Positions 32,961-42,271 of a DNA stretch of 64,000 nt are shown here, piece by piece. The notes under the pieces were generated by a model, which was given only the letters and a program-made list of their open reading frames with translations, was not told where the DNA came from and did not search any database. Source of the stretch: a virus; the IMG/VR virus record IMGVR_UViG_3300030328_002400, positions 1 through 64,000 of that record. The stretch is one strand, 5' to 3'. How positions within the stretch are numbered: position 1 is the stretch's first letter; each line of letters begins with the position of its first letter. The position numbers and the translations under genes are program-made.

Positions 32961-35900
32961 ATGATATCCCCAAGACTAACGAATTGTAAGGAGTGTGCAA
33001 ACATTCCTGATTTACTTAGAAAGATAGACTGCAAACTTGCAGAGCTTGGCAACAATTTATACAACAATGTTGTATTTGCGTTGAACCGAGACATTGCTGT
33101 TAGTCAGATATCTGAACTGTTAGTCTACAAACGTGTATTACAACACAGATTTTGTGATACTCATTATGCTGAAAGTTGTCCTAATGTAAGTACCGAGGAT
33201 ATTGCTAGCAAGGTTATTCGTCTTACAGTTGGTTGTGTACCATTCTGTAATGAACCAACAGTATGTGAAATTACTACATGTGCTATCACTCCTTGTCCTA
33301 ATCCTACAACTACTACTACTAGTACATCTAGTACAAGTACAACTACTACAACTTCAACAAGTAGTACAACAACAACTACAACAACTCTTAACTGTAACTT
33401 TAGTGGTGTGATTGATTGTAATATTACAACAACAACTACCACCACTCCAGCACCTACAACAACTACCACAACAACTTACTTCCCAGATCCATTTGGTATA
33501 CCATGTCTATGGTCTACTAATGGAGGTGATCCAGGATTAATTGGTGTGTATGACTTTGATACAAACACAGCTACGGATGTATTAGTTCCTAATGACTTTA
33601 ATCAGACAGTAGGTATTGAGAGACCTATCTGTGCTACAGAAGACAAAGTATGGTTAGCTAGTATAGTTGATCAAGGATCTAATCTAGATAATGATAATGA
33701 TGACAAAGTATATATTAGAGAGTGGGATATAGATGCAACTGGTACAGTTCCTACATTAACTTATGTAAGAGAGATAACCGTACGTACAGGACAGTACAGT
33801 GGAGCTAATCTCGGAGGAAGTTCTGTATGGGCTATGACTGCGATAGACAATGATACCCTTATCATTGGAACAGGTTATGAATTAACAACAGTACTTCCAG
33901 GTACTGGTGGAACTGGTAGTATGTATATTCATGAATTTAGTATTGCAGCTGCAGGAGATATTACAGTAAATAATAATGATCTTTCATCTGCGTGGGCAGC
34001 TTCTGCAGGTGTAAATACATCTAAAATAAGTAACCTTACCTATACAAACTCAGGACAACTTGTATTAGGATATAGAACAGATTTGTTCCCTGATGGATCT
34101 GGACAGTCAATTTACGTAGGTAACTACATAAGAGTGTTCCCTGTAACTCCAAGTAATCCTGAATTTCTTATAAGCAATCAAGCTATTCAAGAACAACACC
34201 TACAGAATAATGGATATCCACAGTTTACAAATACTTATACAGGAGTAAAAGACGCACCTTTCTGGGGTGTTAATGGATTAGCACAAGTGTTACATCCAGA
34301 AACTTTAGAGGTTTACACAATGGATCAATCAGCTCCTTACAACTTAACACTTACTACTCAGGTAATTAGTTCTAATGAGTGGTTGAGTTCAGCTACACAT
34401 TGTTCTAATATTGAATTTGTAACTTCTGAAGTTGATCCTGATTGTGGTCTTACATGGTTCCCTGCTTTCTTGGATGATGATGGTATTTATCTAGGACAAC
34501 AAACATTCCAATATCAAGGAATGACATGTACAGCAAGTCTATCAGGTAATATAAACGCATGGTCATTCCAAGGAGCTAGTTCTGGTGGATTCTTAGGATG
34601 TAGTGGACTTACAAGACCATCCTCTGAAGGACAAGTTGTGAGTCGTATGGTACAAGGTAATAACTTTGGTATTACAATTACCTTCCCTATAGCGATGAAT
34701 AATCTTCCAATTAGAGCTGGAGTTCTAAATAGTAATGCAGAGGGTACTTCTGGTGATGTATACTATGTAGAAACTAACGGTGGAACTCCAACACTTTCCA
34801 TAAATCAAGGATGTTATGTTCAAGTTGATGGTAATAGACTATTCGGTGGAGTACCAAATCCTCCATTAGAAACTGCATATGGTAATGAAGGAGATGGAGA
34901 GTTTTTAGTTACTGCTCCTTCTAACTTCACAACTATGACTATAACTGGTAACGCACCAACAGGTGGACCATTATTCTTAGGATGTGCAACTCCTCCTTCA
35001 AATTGTGTATTAGTTTATTCTACAGATGCAGCTGGTTCAAACAATTGTAATAATCCAAGTAATGCAGGAAGATGTTACCCTGGAGTAATAGCATTTAAAA
35101 AATACTTTGCTTGGGATGTAAATGCAAATACTGAACAAGAAATATTATTACCACCAGGCACTGCAACAGGTTCACCTAACTTTGGAATAAGTGAAAACTA
35201 CCTTATAGTAGATAAACCCCTTATAGGAGGCATACCAAAAATAACAAGGTATGGATACACAAATGTAAATGGAATTCCTTCGAATCTTACATGGAATGAA
35301 GAATTTATTGATTATCCAAATGACGATGTGAGATTCTATGGTGCTGTAATGACAGCAGTAAATGACAACAAATTCTTAGGAAATTGGCAACAAGGAGCTA
35401 ATTCTCCAAACGCTGTAAGTAAAATATTAGAGTGGGATCTTGTAGGAGGAGTATTATCTTACAATGTTAAAATAGATTTATCAGCAACTACAGGTTACTT
35501 TGCATCAGGAGATCTATTAGTACTGTTTAATCAAGATGGCACTCCAAGTAAGATTATTATTGGGGCTTTTATTCCACCATTAGACGAAAGTGGTCAAGCA
35601 AGCTGGATACTGCAGTTTGATTATGAAACAAATACATTGGATGGAGTTGTAGCCGTACCATCAGGTATAAGAACTTCTGCAGCAATAGGTTTTTATGATG
35701 GAGGTATTTATATTGGACCTTCTACTATATCGGCATCCCAACCAGACCTTACAGGAGTTTGGAGATTAGATGTAGAAACTCAAGAATGGACAAAACTAGA
35801 TAATCCACCTTCTAATATGGGCTTCCCAACTAATGGACCTGGTGACTTTGCTTCTACTCCTGAATGTAGAATTAGTGATGGACTGGTATTTGGTGGTACA

Positions 35901-36008
35901 ACTACTACAACTACAACAGATCCTAATACAACAACCACTACAACCACTGCAGTTCCAGGAGTAAGAACAATATTTACTAAATTTAACCTTTTTAACCAAT
36001 CAGTATAA
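32961..36008 (+). CDS. Tail fibre/appendage protein with propeller-like repeats
   Basis: A 1015-residue virion protein. Residues 1-115 form a Cys-rich helical attachment domain (CKECANIPDLLRKIDCKLAEL) and are probably the virion-binding part. Two Thr/Ser linkers follow (about 115-143 and 155-172). Residues 175-500 and 685-970 are related beta-propeller-like domains (IPCLWSTNGGDPG and YSTDAAGSNN starts, with repeated WD-type strands such as IREWDIDATG and ILEWDLVGG). A different domain with SLSGNINAWSFQGASSGG lies between them. The C-terminus ends with another Thr linker. Carbohydrate binding at the host surface is the likely job. No Shine-Dalgarno; starts five bases after the microprotein. 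Confidence 0.75.
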   Translation: MISPRLTNCKECANIPDLLRKIDCKLAELGNNLYNNVVFALNRDIAVSQISELLVYKRVLQHRFCDTHYAESCPNVSTEDIASKVIRLTVGCVPFCNEPTVCEITTCAITPCPNPTTTTTSTSSTSTTTTTSTSSTTTTTTTLNCNFSGVIDCNITTTTTTTPAPTTTTTTTYFPDPFGIPCLWSTNGGDPGLIGVYDFDTNTATDVLVPNDFNQTVGIERPICATEDKVWLASIVDQGSNLDNDNDDKVYIREWDIDATGTVPTLTYVREITVRTGQYSGANLGGSSVWAMTAIDNDTLIIGTGYELTTVLPGTGGTGSMYIHEFSIAAAGDITVNNNDLSSAWAASAGVNTSKISNLTYTNSGQLVLGYRTDLFPDGSGQSIYVGNYIRVFPVTPSNPEFLISNQAIQEQHLQNNGYPQFTNTYTGVKDAPFWGVNGLAQVLHPETLEVYTMDQSAPYNLTLTTQVISSNEWLSSATHCSNIEFVTSEVDPDCGLTWFPAFLDDDGIYLGQQTFQYQGMTCTASLSGNINAWSFQGASSGGFLGCSGLTRPSSEGQVVSRMVQGNNFGITITFPIAMNNLPIRAGVLNSNAEGTSGDVYYVETNGGTPTLSINQGCYVQVDGNRLFGGVPNPPLETAYGNEGDGEFLVTAPSNFTTMTITGNAPTGGPLFLGCATPPSNCVLVYSTDAAGSNNCNNPSNAGRCYPGVIAFKKYFAWDVNANTEQEILLPPGTATGSPNFGISENYLIVDKPLIGGIPKITRYGYTNVNGIPSNLTWNEEFIDYPNDDVRFYGAVMTAVNDNKFLGNWQQGANSPNAVSKILEWDLVGGVLSYNVKIDLSATTGYFASGDLLVLFNQDGTPSKIIIGAFIPPLDESGQASWILQFDYETNTLDGVVAVPSGIRTSAAIGFYDGGIYIGPSTISASQPDLTGVWRLDVETQEWTKLDNPPSNMGFPTNGPGDFASTPECRISDGLVFGGTTTTTTTDPNTTTTTTTAVPGVRTIFTKFNLFNQSV
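33305..33477 (+). repeat. ACN-triplet tract encoding Thr/Ser linkers
   Basis: Two low-complexity blocks (33305-33386 and 33424-33477) consist almost wholly of ACA/ACT/AGT codons, encoding Thr/Ser linkers in the fibre gene. Similar blocks recur in at least six other virion genes here. Confidence 0.85.
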
Positions 36009-36009
36009 G

Positions 36010-39000
36010 ATGGAAGTAACACAAGCAGTACATGATAAGATTTTAGAGCTACACAAACTGTATCCTAAAGCTACTGGTATTGGGCTAGGGAAGAAGATAG
36101 TTAATGGAGTGGACACTGGAGAGTTTGCTATTCAAATAGCAGTTCCAGAAAAGAAACCAATTTCTCAAATACCAGCAGGTGAGTTAGTGAGTGCTGAAGT
36201 GGATGTAGATGGTTTAAAAATAAAAACTGATGTCGTAGAAATATCTTATAATATACGTATGACATGTGACGGTGATTGTGGTAATATAAATCCTAATCCA
36301 CATAATGCAGCCAATAGAGCTACCCAAAGACCTTTAAAAAGTGGAATAGCTGTATCAAGTAGAAACAATGATTCAACTGTAGGAACTCTAGGAGGTTTTG
36401 TAATACACAGTGCAACTAGTGGTGTGGTGGGTTTAACAAACAATCACGTTTCAATTAATGATGCTTTCTTTACATCTGATAGAGACATTAATGGCTTTTT
36501 ATTAAATGACGCATTTCCTGTAAATAGAGTTTATAATAATGTACAAGGTCCTAGTACACCTACATCTAATAACTTCGGAGTAAGTTTAAGATATGTTCCT
36601 ATACATTCTATTGCTTCAGGACAAGTAAATCAAGTGGATGCTGCTATATGTTCAGTAGCACAGGAAGATTTTTCATCAACTGCATCTTGGTTACAAGTAG
36701 GACTGGAATCTATAATGGGACCAGACGCTCCACCTTTTGCAAGCACTCAAGAGTTAGATAATATATTAGCTACAAATCCTCCTTTATATACAGCTGGTTA
36801 CAGAACTGGTGCTAAAGGATTGGAACCTGAGTGTCCTCTAAGAGTAAGTTCTTCTCCTCAGCTAGTAAGTCCAATATGCTATCAAATGCAAAATCCTACA
36901 CAAGCTGATTTAGATCTTCTATGTGTTGATAGTGATTATGCTGTACCATGTACATTTACAAGATCTATACAGTTTGTAAAACCTACACAAGAAGATCCTA
37001 ATTCTCAAACTCCAGGATGTTATAACCCTATATATAGTGGTGATTCCGGATCTATGTTATTAGCAGATTTTAACGGAGTAATTAAAATAGTAGGACTAGT
37101 TTATGCTGGTTCAGGTAATGCTACTGGTACTATATATGGTCTCGCATGTAGAATAGATGATATAGTAGATCAATTAGGAATAGAACAATATGTAACCACT
37201 GGAGGAGTAGGATCATCATTAATGATAGACCCTGATAGTGTTGAATACATAACTATTGATGGTGCAAGTGATGAGAAAATTATATATTGTGAGAATGAAG
37301 AATACTGGCAAGTAGGATTTACAGGTTCACTAGAAGCTAACTGTGGGGGTAATACCACTACAACAACAAGTAGTTCTACAAGTACTAGCACGTCCACTAG
37401 TACATCAACTAGTACCTCTACGAGCACTTCTACGAGCACTTCTAGTACAACTACTAGTACAACTACCCCTGTACCTACAACTACAACTACAACAACTGTA
37501 GCACCATTAGTTGGATGTCTAGAGTTTGACTATACAACTCTTATAGTTAATGACACTTGGTATACATCACCTACAGTCCCAGCAACTAATCCCTCTCTAT
37601 ATGCTCGAGCTAATTTTAATACAGGACCAACTACAAACACAACAAGTTATACAAACTGGCTTGCAGTTCCAAATGTCAACTATGATGTAGTATTTAATAT
37701 AGGAGGAGTAGAATATAATGCAGTGTATCAATATACTAATGTTGGAGTTGGAGCAGTTACTGTTCCTCATGGTAACTTTAGTACTAACGCTAATATATTT
37801 TCAGCTATGTCTGCATTCCAATTTTCAAATATAGATATAAATGGTCAAGACTTAACATCAGTGCTTTCTACCTTTGATTACACAACTGGAGATGGTTATA
37901 AAGTTACTGCATATGGAGATTGTACACCAACCACTACAACAACAACTACTCCTGTGCCTACAACCACTACTACTACAAGTAGTTCTACATCTAGTACGTC
38001 CACTACAACAACTACTGCAGTTCCAACTGTTAAATTAAATTGGTATCTTGAGACTGATACTCCTGCGGATATAGATACTGTGAGTATGGAGATATCTAGA
38101 AATGGTGTATCTGAAGCCACCTCATCTATTACAACAGCAACAACCCCAACTACTGGATTCGTAGACTGTAATACAGGTGATACTATAGCTGTAACAATAA
38201 CCAACACTAAGGCTGGTACAAATAATCTTAATAATAGAGGAATTCTTGATGGTGTTGTTCTATTAAACGACACATCACTAGAAACTGGATCAAAAGTTTC
38301 TACATTCTCCTTTACAAAAACAGGAGCTACAGAGGATTTAGAAATGAAGGGAAATGTTGAACCTACAACCACTACTACTTCTACTACTACATCTTTTGTA
38401 ATGACTTGGGAGTTTGAAGGTGTAGAGCCTAGTACTACTAAGTCTTGGAGAGATACAACACTTGAAATATTTAATAACGGAGTTACAGTAGTAGGTCCTC
38501 TAACATTTGATTCAGGTACTCCTACAGGTAGTGGAACATTCACAGTGAGTCCAGGAGACAAGATAACTCAAAGTCTTACTACAGATAACAACCCTTCATC
38601 CTACCCACAATATGCAGAACATGAACAGTATAAAGGAAGTGTATCAGGAGGTGTAACTTTACTGGATACGGATTCAGGTTTTATAGCAGCTAATGGTTCT
38701 AAGACAGATACCTTAACTTTATTAACAATAGGTGCTACACCAACAGATCCAAAGATAAAATATAAAGTTATTGTAACTGCTGCTTCAACATCGAGTATTA
38801 CTGTAGATATGGAAGATATAGGAAGTACGGCTCAGTTTTTAAGTATTACTGATACAACAGATTCTAATATAGGAAAGTTCTTTGAGAAGACATCTACTAC
38901 AGCAAGTGATGGAACCTACACTACTGAGTTCTTCCAAGAAGGTCACGTATATGAATTAGAAATGTCTTATCAGAAATCAGCTCCTGGAGATGATGATACA

Positions 39001-39156
39001 ATATTACAAACAGCAATAGGGGCAGGTGCTTCATTAGTTTCAGATAGTGATACGGGTGTAGCTCAAAGTATAATAGGACCTATTACTACTACATTTAGTC
39101 CAACTAATGTAACTGGTGGAACTATAACAATCGGATTTAGTCAAACATCACCATAA
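36010..39156 (+). CDS. Trypsin-like serine protease fused to Thr-linked adhesin domains
   Basis: A 1048-residue virion protein. Residues 1-90 are a small alpha/beta domain (IGLGKKIVNG, FAIQIAVPEKK). Residues 110-400 form a chymotrypsin-fold protease: H146 in GVVGLTNNHV, D210 in NQVDAAICSV, S346 in YSGDSGSML, with VGLVYAG as the strand after the active Ser. The arrangement resembles bacterial trypsin-like peptidases with LTNNHV and VDAAI motifs. Thr/Ser linkers at about 449-497, 640-670 and 788-797 connect three beta-sandwich domains; two begin LNWYLETDTP and MTWEFEGVEP and are related to one in the 40888-42024 protein. There is no secretion signal, so delivery by the virion is implied. It could degrade host surface proteins or process neighbouring fibres. 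Confidence 0.85.
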   Translation: MEVTQAVHDKILELHKLYPKATGIGLGKKIVNGVDTGEFAIQIAVPEKKPISQIPAGELVSAEVDVDGLKIKTDVVEISYNIRMTCDGDCGNINPNPHNAANRATQRPLKSGIAVSSRNNDSTVGTLGGFVIHSATSGVVGLTNNHVSINDAFFTSDRDINGFLLNDAFPVNRVYNNVQGPSTPTSNNFGVSLRYVPIHSIASGQVNQVDAAICSVAQEDFSSTASWLQVGLESIMGPDAPPFASTQELDNILATNPPLYTAGYRTGAKGLEPECPLRVSSSPQLVSPICYQMQNPTQADLDLLCVDSDYAVPCTFTRSIQFVKPTQEDPNSQTPGCYNPIYSGDSGSMLLADFNGVIKIVGLVYAGSGNATGTIYGLACRIDDIVDQLGIEQYVTTGGVGSSLMIDPDSVEYITIDGASDEKIIYCENEEYWQVGFTGSLEANCGGNTTTTTSSSTSTSTSTSTSTSTSTSTSTSTSSTTTSTTTPVPTTTTTTTVAPLVGCLEFDYTTLIVNDTWYTSPTVPATNPSLYARANFNTGPTTNTTSYTNWLAVPNVNYDVVFNIGGVEYNAVYQYTNVGVGAVTVPHGNFSTNANIFSAMSAFQFSNIDINGQDLTSVLSTFDYTTGDGYKVTAYGDCTPTTTTTTTPVPTTTTTTSSSTSSTSTTTTTAVPTVKLNWYLETDTPADIDTVSMEISRNGVSEATSSITTATTPTTGFVDCNTGDTIAVTITNTKAGTNNLNNRGILDGVVLLNDTSLETGSKVSTFSFTKTGATEDLEMKGNVEPTTTTTSTTTSFVMTWEFEGVEPSTTKSWRDTTLEIFNNGVTVVGPLTFDSGTPTGSGTFTVSPGDKITQSLTTDNNPSSYPQYAEHEQYKGSVSGGVTLLDTDSGFIAANGSKTDTLTLLTIGATPTDPKIKYKVIVTAASTSSITVDMEDIGSTAQFLSITDTTDSNIGKFFEKTSTTASDGTYTTEFFQEGHVYELEMSYQKSAPGDDDTILQTAIGAGASLVSDSDTGVAQSIIGPITTTFSPTNVTGGTITIGFSQTSP
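37354..37500 (+). repeat. Ser-Thr dipeptide repeat tract
   Basis: An alternating AGN/ACN block encoding about 12 consecutive Ser-Thr dipeptides, then Thr-rich sequence, between the protease domain and the first adhesin domain. Sibling tracts: 37929-38020, 41104-41181 and 41561-41649. Such tracts are prone to slippage in length. Confidence 0.8.
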
Positions 39157-39181
39157 GGTGAACAAATAAAATAATAAAATT

Positions 39182-40315
39182 ATGTCAACACAAAATTGCT
39201 CAAACTGTTATAACGGCTGTACTGAAATTACTTCAGACAAGTGCGTTAAATATACAGGTGTAGACGTTCCTATAATGGGAATACAAAATGGTGATTCTCT
39301 ATCTTATGTAGAGCAAGCACTTATTACCTTTTTAGGTTCTGCACTTGATGGCACAGGAATACATCCTGTTGTCCAACCGTCAGATATATGTCCTGTAGTA
39401 CAGGCTCATCTAGATGATTGTCAACCTTTATCTTTAAATGATTATTTAACTGCTATAATAAGAACTATATGTGAGTTAAATGAAGAAATAGCTAATTCAG
39501 GAAATCAAAAATCAGCAACTGCCTATAATTTAGAATGTATAGGAGCAGTTACAGATGATACTAGTACAGTAGAGGTATTACAACAAACCATAGTAAAGTT
39601 ATGTGAAGTTGAGCAATCACTGAATACTTTTATTACTGATGTTACTACTAACTATGTACAAATTGTTGACATAAATACATACATAGAGAATTATCTAAAT
39701 ACTAATCCTCAACAACAATTGATAAGTAATAGGATGGTTCCATATTCTGCTCAACCATATTTTGGACCTTTAACTCCATTTGATTCAAATGGTGCAGGTA
39801 TAGGTGACTGGGATAGAATTTTTCTATGTAATGGACAAAATGGAACACCAGATCTAAGAGGAAGAGTTGTAGTTGCTTCAACTGATATGGTTGGAAGTTC
39901 TTTATCTAATGTAGTTGATCCTGCGGTTGCTGGTAATCCTGCATACGATTTTGGAACAGTTCATGGATCTAATCAAGTTACTTTAACTACTGCTCAGATC
40001 CCTTCACATAATCATAACAATGTGGCTACTTCAATAATAACTCCTGCAGCTCACACACACCACTGTGTATCTTTAGGAAATCTTGATGAGACTAATCCTG
40101 TTGCAACTAACAACTTTGTTCAGGAAGGGAAATCAACAGGAGGTAACTTAGGATATGCTCTGAGAGGAACATCAGTTTCAGCTACTGTAGGATTAACTGA
40201 CAGTGTTAGTTTATCTTGTGCTACTGATGTAGATATTCAACCTTTTGGTGGAGGACTATCACACGATAACTACCAACCTAGTTATGCATCATACTATATA
40301 ATTTACATACCTTAA
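39182..40315 (+). CDS. Tail-collar domain fibre protein
   Basis: A 377-residue protein. The N-terminus is Cys-rich (CSNCYNGC). Residues 30-175 form a helical/coiled region (DYLTAIIRTICELNEEIANS). Residues 190-377 are a phage tail-collar (PF07484-type) domain: WDRIFLCNGQNGTPDLRGR, VTLTTAQIPSHNHNN, and the ending NYQPSYASYYIIYIP. The HNHN and HTHH clusters are the iron/metal-coordinating type known at fibre tips. It is likely a trimeric short fibre or tip for receptor contact, within the adhesin cluster. Confidence 0.88.
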   Translation: MSTQNCSNCYNGCTEITSDKCVKYTGVDVPIMGIQNGDSLSYVEQALITFLGSALDGTGIHPVVQPSDICPVVQAHLDDCQPLSLNDYLTAIIRTICELNEEIANSGNQKSATAYNLECIGAVTDDTSTVEVLQQTIVKLCEVEQSLNTFITDVTTNYVQIVDINTYIENYLNTNPQQQLISNRMVPYSAQPYFGPLTPFDSNGAGIGDWDRIFLCNGQNGTPDLRGRVVVASTDMVGSSLSNVVDPAVAGNPAYDFGTVHGSNQVTLTTAQIPSHNHNNVATSIITPAAHTHHCVSLGNLDETNPVATNNFVQEGKSTGGNLGYALRGTSVSATVGLTDSVSLSCATDVDIQPFGGGLSHDNYQPSYASYYIIYIP

Positions 40316-40326
40316 TACTAAAAACA

Positions 40327-40635
40327 ATGGCATACTTACCTACTAATCCTTGTTGTACTGATGTAGTTGTGAACACTCCTTGTGGATGTTCCAGCACGGT
40401 AACTTGTGATCCATGTAAAACTGGAGTACATTTTTCTAAATCTATTACATACAATGGACCGATATTACCTTGTTCTAACGTTCAGCCTTGCGATGATTTA
40501 AACGTTGCTTTATCTAAAATCGATGAACTTCTTTGTACATTGAAGAATCAACAAGCAACAAACACACAAGAAATTGCATTAATGAAAGAGAACATTATAA
40601 ATATAAATGAAACTTTAAATAACTGTTGCCCATAA
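40327..40635 (+). CDS. Cys-rich coiled-coil virion protein, 102 aa
   Basis: A 102-residue protein with five Cys pairs or clusters in the first half (CCTD, CGCSS, CDPC) and a C-terminal coiled coil (LNVALSKIDELLCTLKNQQ, then LMKENIININETLN) ending in CCP. The SKIDELLC helix resembles the N-terminal attachment helices of the fibre at 32961-36008. It may be an adaptor that binds fibres to the tail. Function inferred only. Confidence 0.68.
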   Translation: MAYLPTNPCCTDVVVNTPCGCSSTVTCDPCKTGVHFSKSITYNGPILPCSNVQPCDDLNVALSKIDELLCTLKNQQATNTQEIALMKENIININETLNNCCP

Positions 40636-40636
40636 T

Positions 40637-40885
40637 ATGGAAGCATTTATACAACTAACCACTGCAGGAAATAACACTGGACCCTTCAATCTATTCTCAG
40701 ATGTAGATGGGTTCACTGCTGCTTTTGAAACTAGCATAAGTAAAGCTAGTTTATTGGCAGGATACACTAGTACTGTAGTTCCTGATTTTACTACTACAAT
40801 CAAAGTAGCATCAGATTCACTATGTGAGAATAGTTTTGATATTATATTACAACAACCAACAACAACAACAACCACAACAGTATAA
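40637..40885 (+). CDS. GPFDLF-domain protein, 82 aa
   Basis: An 82-residue protein made of one copy of a ~75-residue domain (here GPFNLFSDVDGFTAAFETS, SLLAGYTS, then TTIKVASDS-C) plus a short Thr tail. Four other proteins in the window start with the same domain: 40888-42024, 42037-42270, 42272-42940 and 53731-54597. The stop TAA is one base after the previous gene's end. The domain is also seen in Bacteroidota phages generally. It probably forms a small beta-barrel adhesin base or capping domain. Confidence 0.75.
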   Translation: MEAFIQLTTAGNNTGPFNLFSDVDGFTAAFETSISKASLLAGYTSTVVPDFTTTIKVASDSLCENSFDIILQQPTTTTTTTV

Positions 40886-40887
40886 TT

Positions 40888-42024
40888 ATGGCTTTAATAG
40901 AAATAACATTAACAGTAGACGGACAAGCAGGACCATTTGATTTATTTTCAAATGTAGATAACTTTGTACAGGCTTTTGCTACACAAGTTCCTGCTGCAAG
41001 TTTAATTGCTGGATACATAGTAACAGCTCCTCCAGGAACTTCCACTGTTAAAGTTTGTTCTACAGGCGTATGTACTAATTGTATAGAGATCCCTACTAAT
41101 TGTCCTACAACAACTACTACAACTAGTTCTAGTACATCAACTACTACAAGTACTTCAACATCCACTTCAACTACTACAACAGAACAACCCCCTAATAAAC
41201 TTAACTGGGAGCTGATAACGAACACTCCAGGTTCTCTACTTGCAGCAGATCCACAAAGTAGTAACTTAAAAATAGATGTTAATGGAGTTAATGTAGTAGA
41301 TGCAACTATTACAGGTAATGCTTCTACACAAAGTGGAACTATACAAATCTTACCAGGAGATGTAGTTTCTGCTACGATAGATAGTGATAGAACAGGTATA
41401 TACAACTTTATTAATACTATTCAAAAAGATGGTTTATTATATCAGGCACAAGATGTATGTAATTTGTGTAGTAATACTTTTGTAACTCTTATGAGTCCGG
41501 ATTATACTGGAGCAGGAGTTGATGTAGACTTTAGTTTTGTTGCTGATACATATAAAGAAATTACAACAACAACAACTACAAGTTCTAGTTCTAGTACAAG
41601 TACTACAACAACCAGTACTTCTTCTTCAACAACTACAACTACTACAACATGTGATTGTTCATTAAACGGTGCAAGTGCTGTTATATCAGGGACTACAACT
41701 ACTAAACAACCACCACCAACTACTACTACTACTACTTTAAATAACTTATGGCCAGCATTGAGATCCTTACAATCTACACCTAGCAGTGCTGCTGGTGCAG
41801 CTTGTGACTATGATTTAATTAGTTTTGTATGGAAAGATGGACTCGGACCTCTGCCTGATGTAGGAGATATGTTATATAATAACTCACAAGGTACTGCTGC
41901 ATTTAACGGACAAAACGAGTATTGGCACTATGAGCCTTCAATAGCAGGTCCAACAACTAGTAGTTATAACATCAAAGTATCAAATCTAGGTGAAATACTT
42001 TCTAAATTCCCTTGTACGGCTTAA
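40888..42024 (+). CDS. Multi-domain adhesin with GPFDLF domain, 378 aa
   Basis: A 378-residue protein that strings domains with Thr/Ser linkers. Residues 1-70 are the GPFDLF domain. A linker (about 73-98) leads to a beta-sandwich domain (LNWELITNTPGS) related to those of the serine-protease fibre. Linkers at 225-254 and 273-285 follow. The final domain, about 90 residues with ACDYDLISFVW and VGDMLYNNS, is related to one in the muzzle protein. Every block occurs elsewhere in this phage, so the gene looks assembled by shuffling. Likely receptor binding. Confidence 0.75.
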   Translation: MALIEITLTVDGQAGPFDLFSNVDNFVQAFATQVPAASLIAGYIVTAPPGTSTVKVCSTGVCTNCIEIPTNCPTTTTTTSSSTSTTTSTSTSTSTTTTEQPPNKLNWELITNTPGSLLAADPQSSNLKIDVNGVNVVDATITGNASTQSGTIQILPGDVVSATIDSDRTGIYNFINTIQKDGLLYQAQDVCNLCSNTFVTLMSPDYTGAGVDVDFSFVADTYKEITTTTTTSSSSSTSTTTTSTSSSTTTTTTTCDCSLNGASAVISGTTTTKQPPPTTTTTTLNNLWPALRSLQSTPSSAAGAACDYDLISFVWKDGLGPLPDVGDMLYNNSQGTAAFNGQNEYWHYEPSIAGPTTSSYNIKVSNLGEILSKFPCTA

Positions 42025-42036
42025 AATAAATTAGAT

Positions 42037-42270
42037 ATGGTTTTAACAAATATAAAATTAACATCAGCAGGAGCATGTTCAGGTCCCTGTGATCTTTACT
42101 CGGATGCAGATAATTATACTGTTCCTTTTGACACTGGTATATCTATCACTGTATTAACAGGTACACTTGGGTATAGTACATTTAATGTACCGGCTGGAAG
42201 TACAATCGTTAGAATACAAAATAATAATGCGGACTGTAGTAATTTTGTAGATACCCCTATAACCACATAA
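42037..42270 (+). CDS. GPFDLF-domain protein, 77 aa
   Basis: A 77-residue single-domain paralogue: SGPCDLYSDADNYTVPF, ITVLTGTLGYS, STIVRIQNN, then a Cys near the end (DCSNFVDTPI). Phe is replaced by Cys in the GPFDLF box. It lies 12 bases after the multi-domain adhesin and one base before the next paralogue. No linker or fused domain. Probably a stand-alone subunit of the same appendage. Confidence 0.72.
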   Translation: MVLTNIKLTSAGACSGPCDLYSDADNYTVPFDTGISITVLTGTLGYSTFNVPAGSTIVRIQNNNADCSNFVDTPITT

Positions 42271-42271
42271 G

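Noticed and set aside
33164-33469. Long minus-strand frames rich in Val across the Thr-tract regions (also 40615-40875, 40842-41405, 37170-37439)
   Set aside because: Thr codons ACN read as GTN on the other strand, so the frames are by-products of the linkers. Their Val runs have no protein-like pattern and they oppose a well-supported gene.
37354-37500. CRISPR-like repeat array
   Set aside because: The periodicity is 6 bases from Ser-Thr dipeptide codons, in frame within a gene; there are no spacers.
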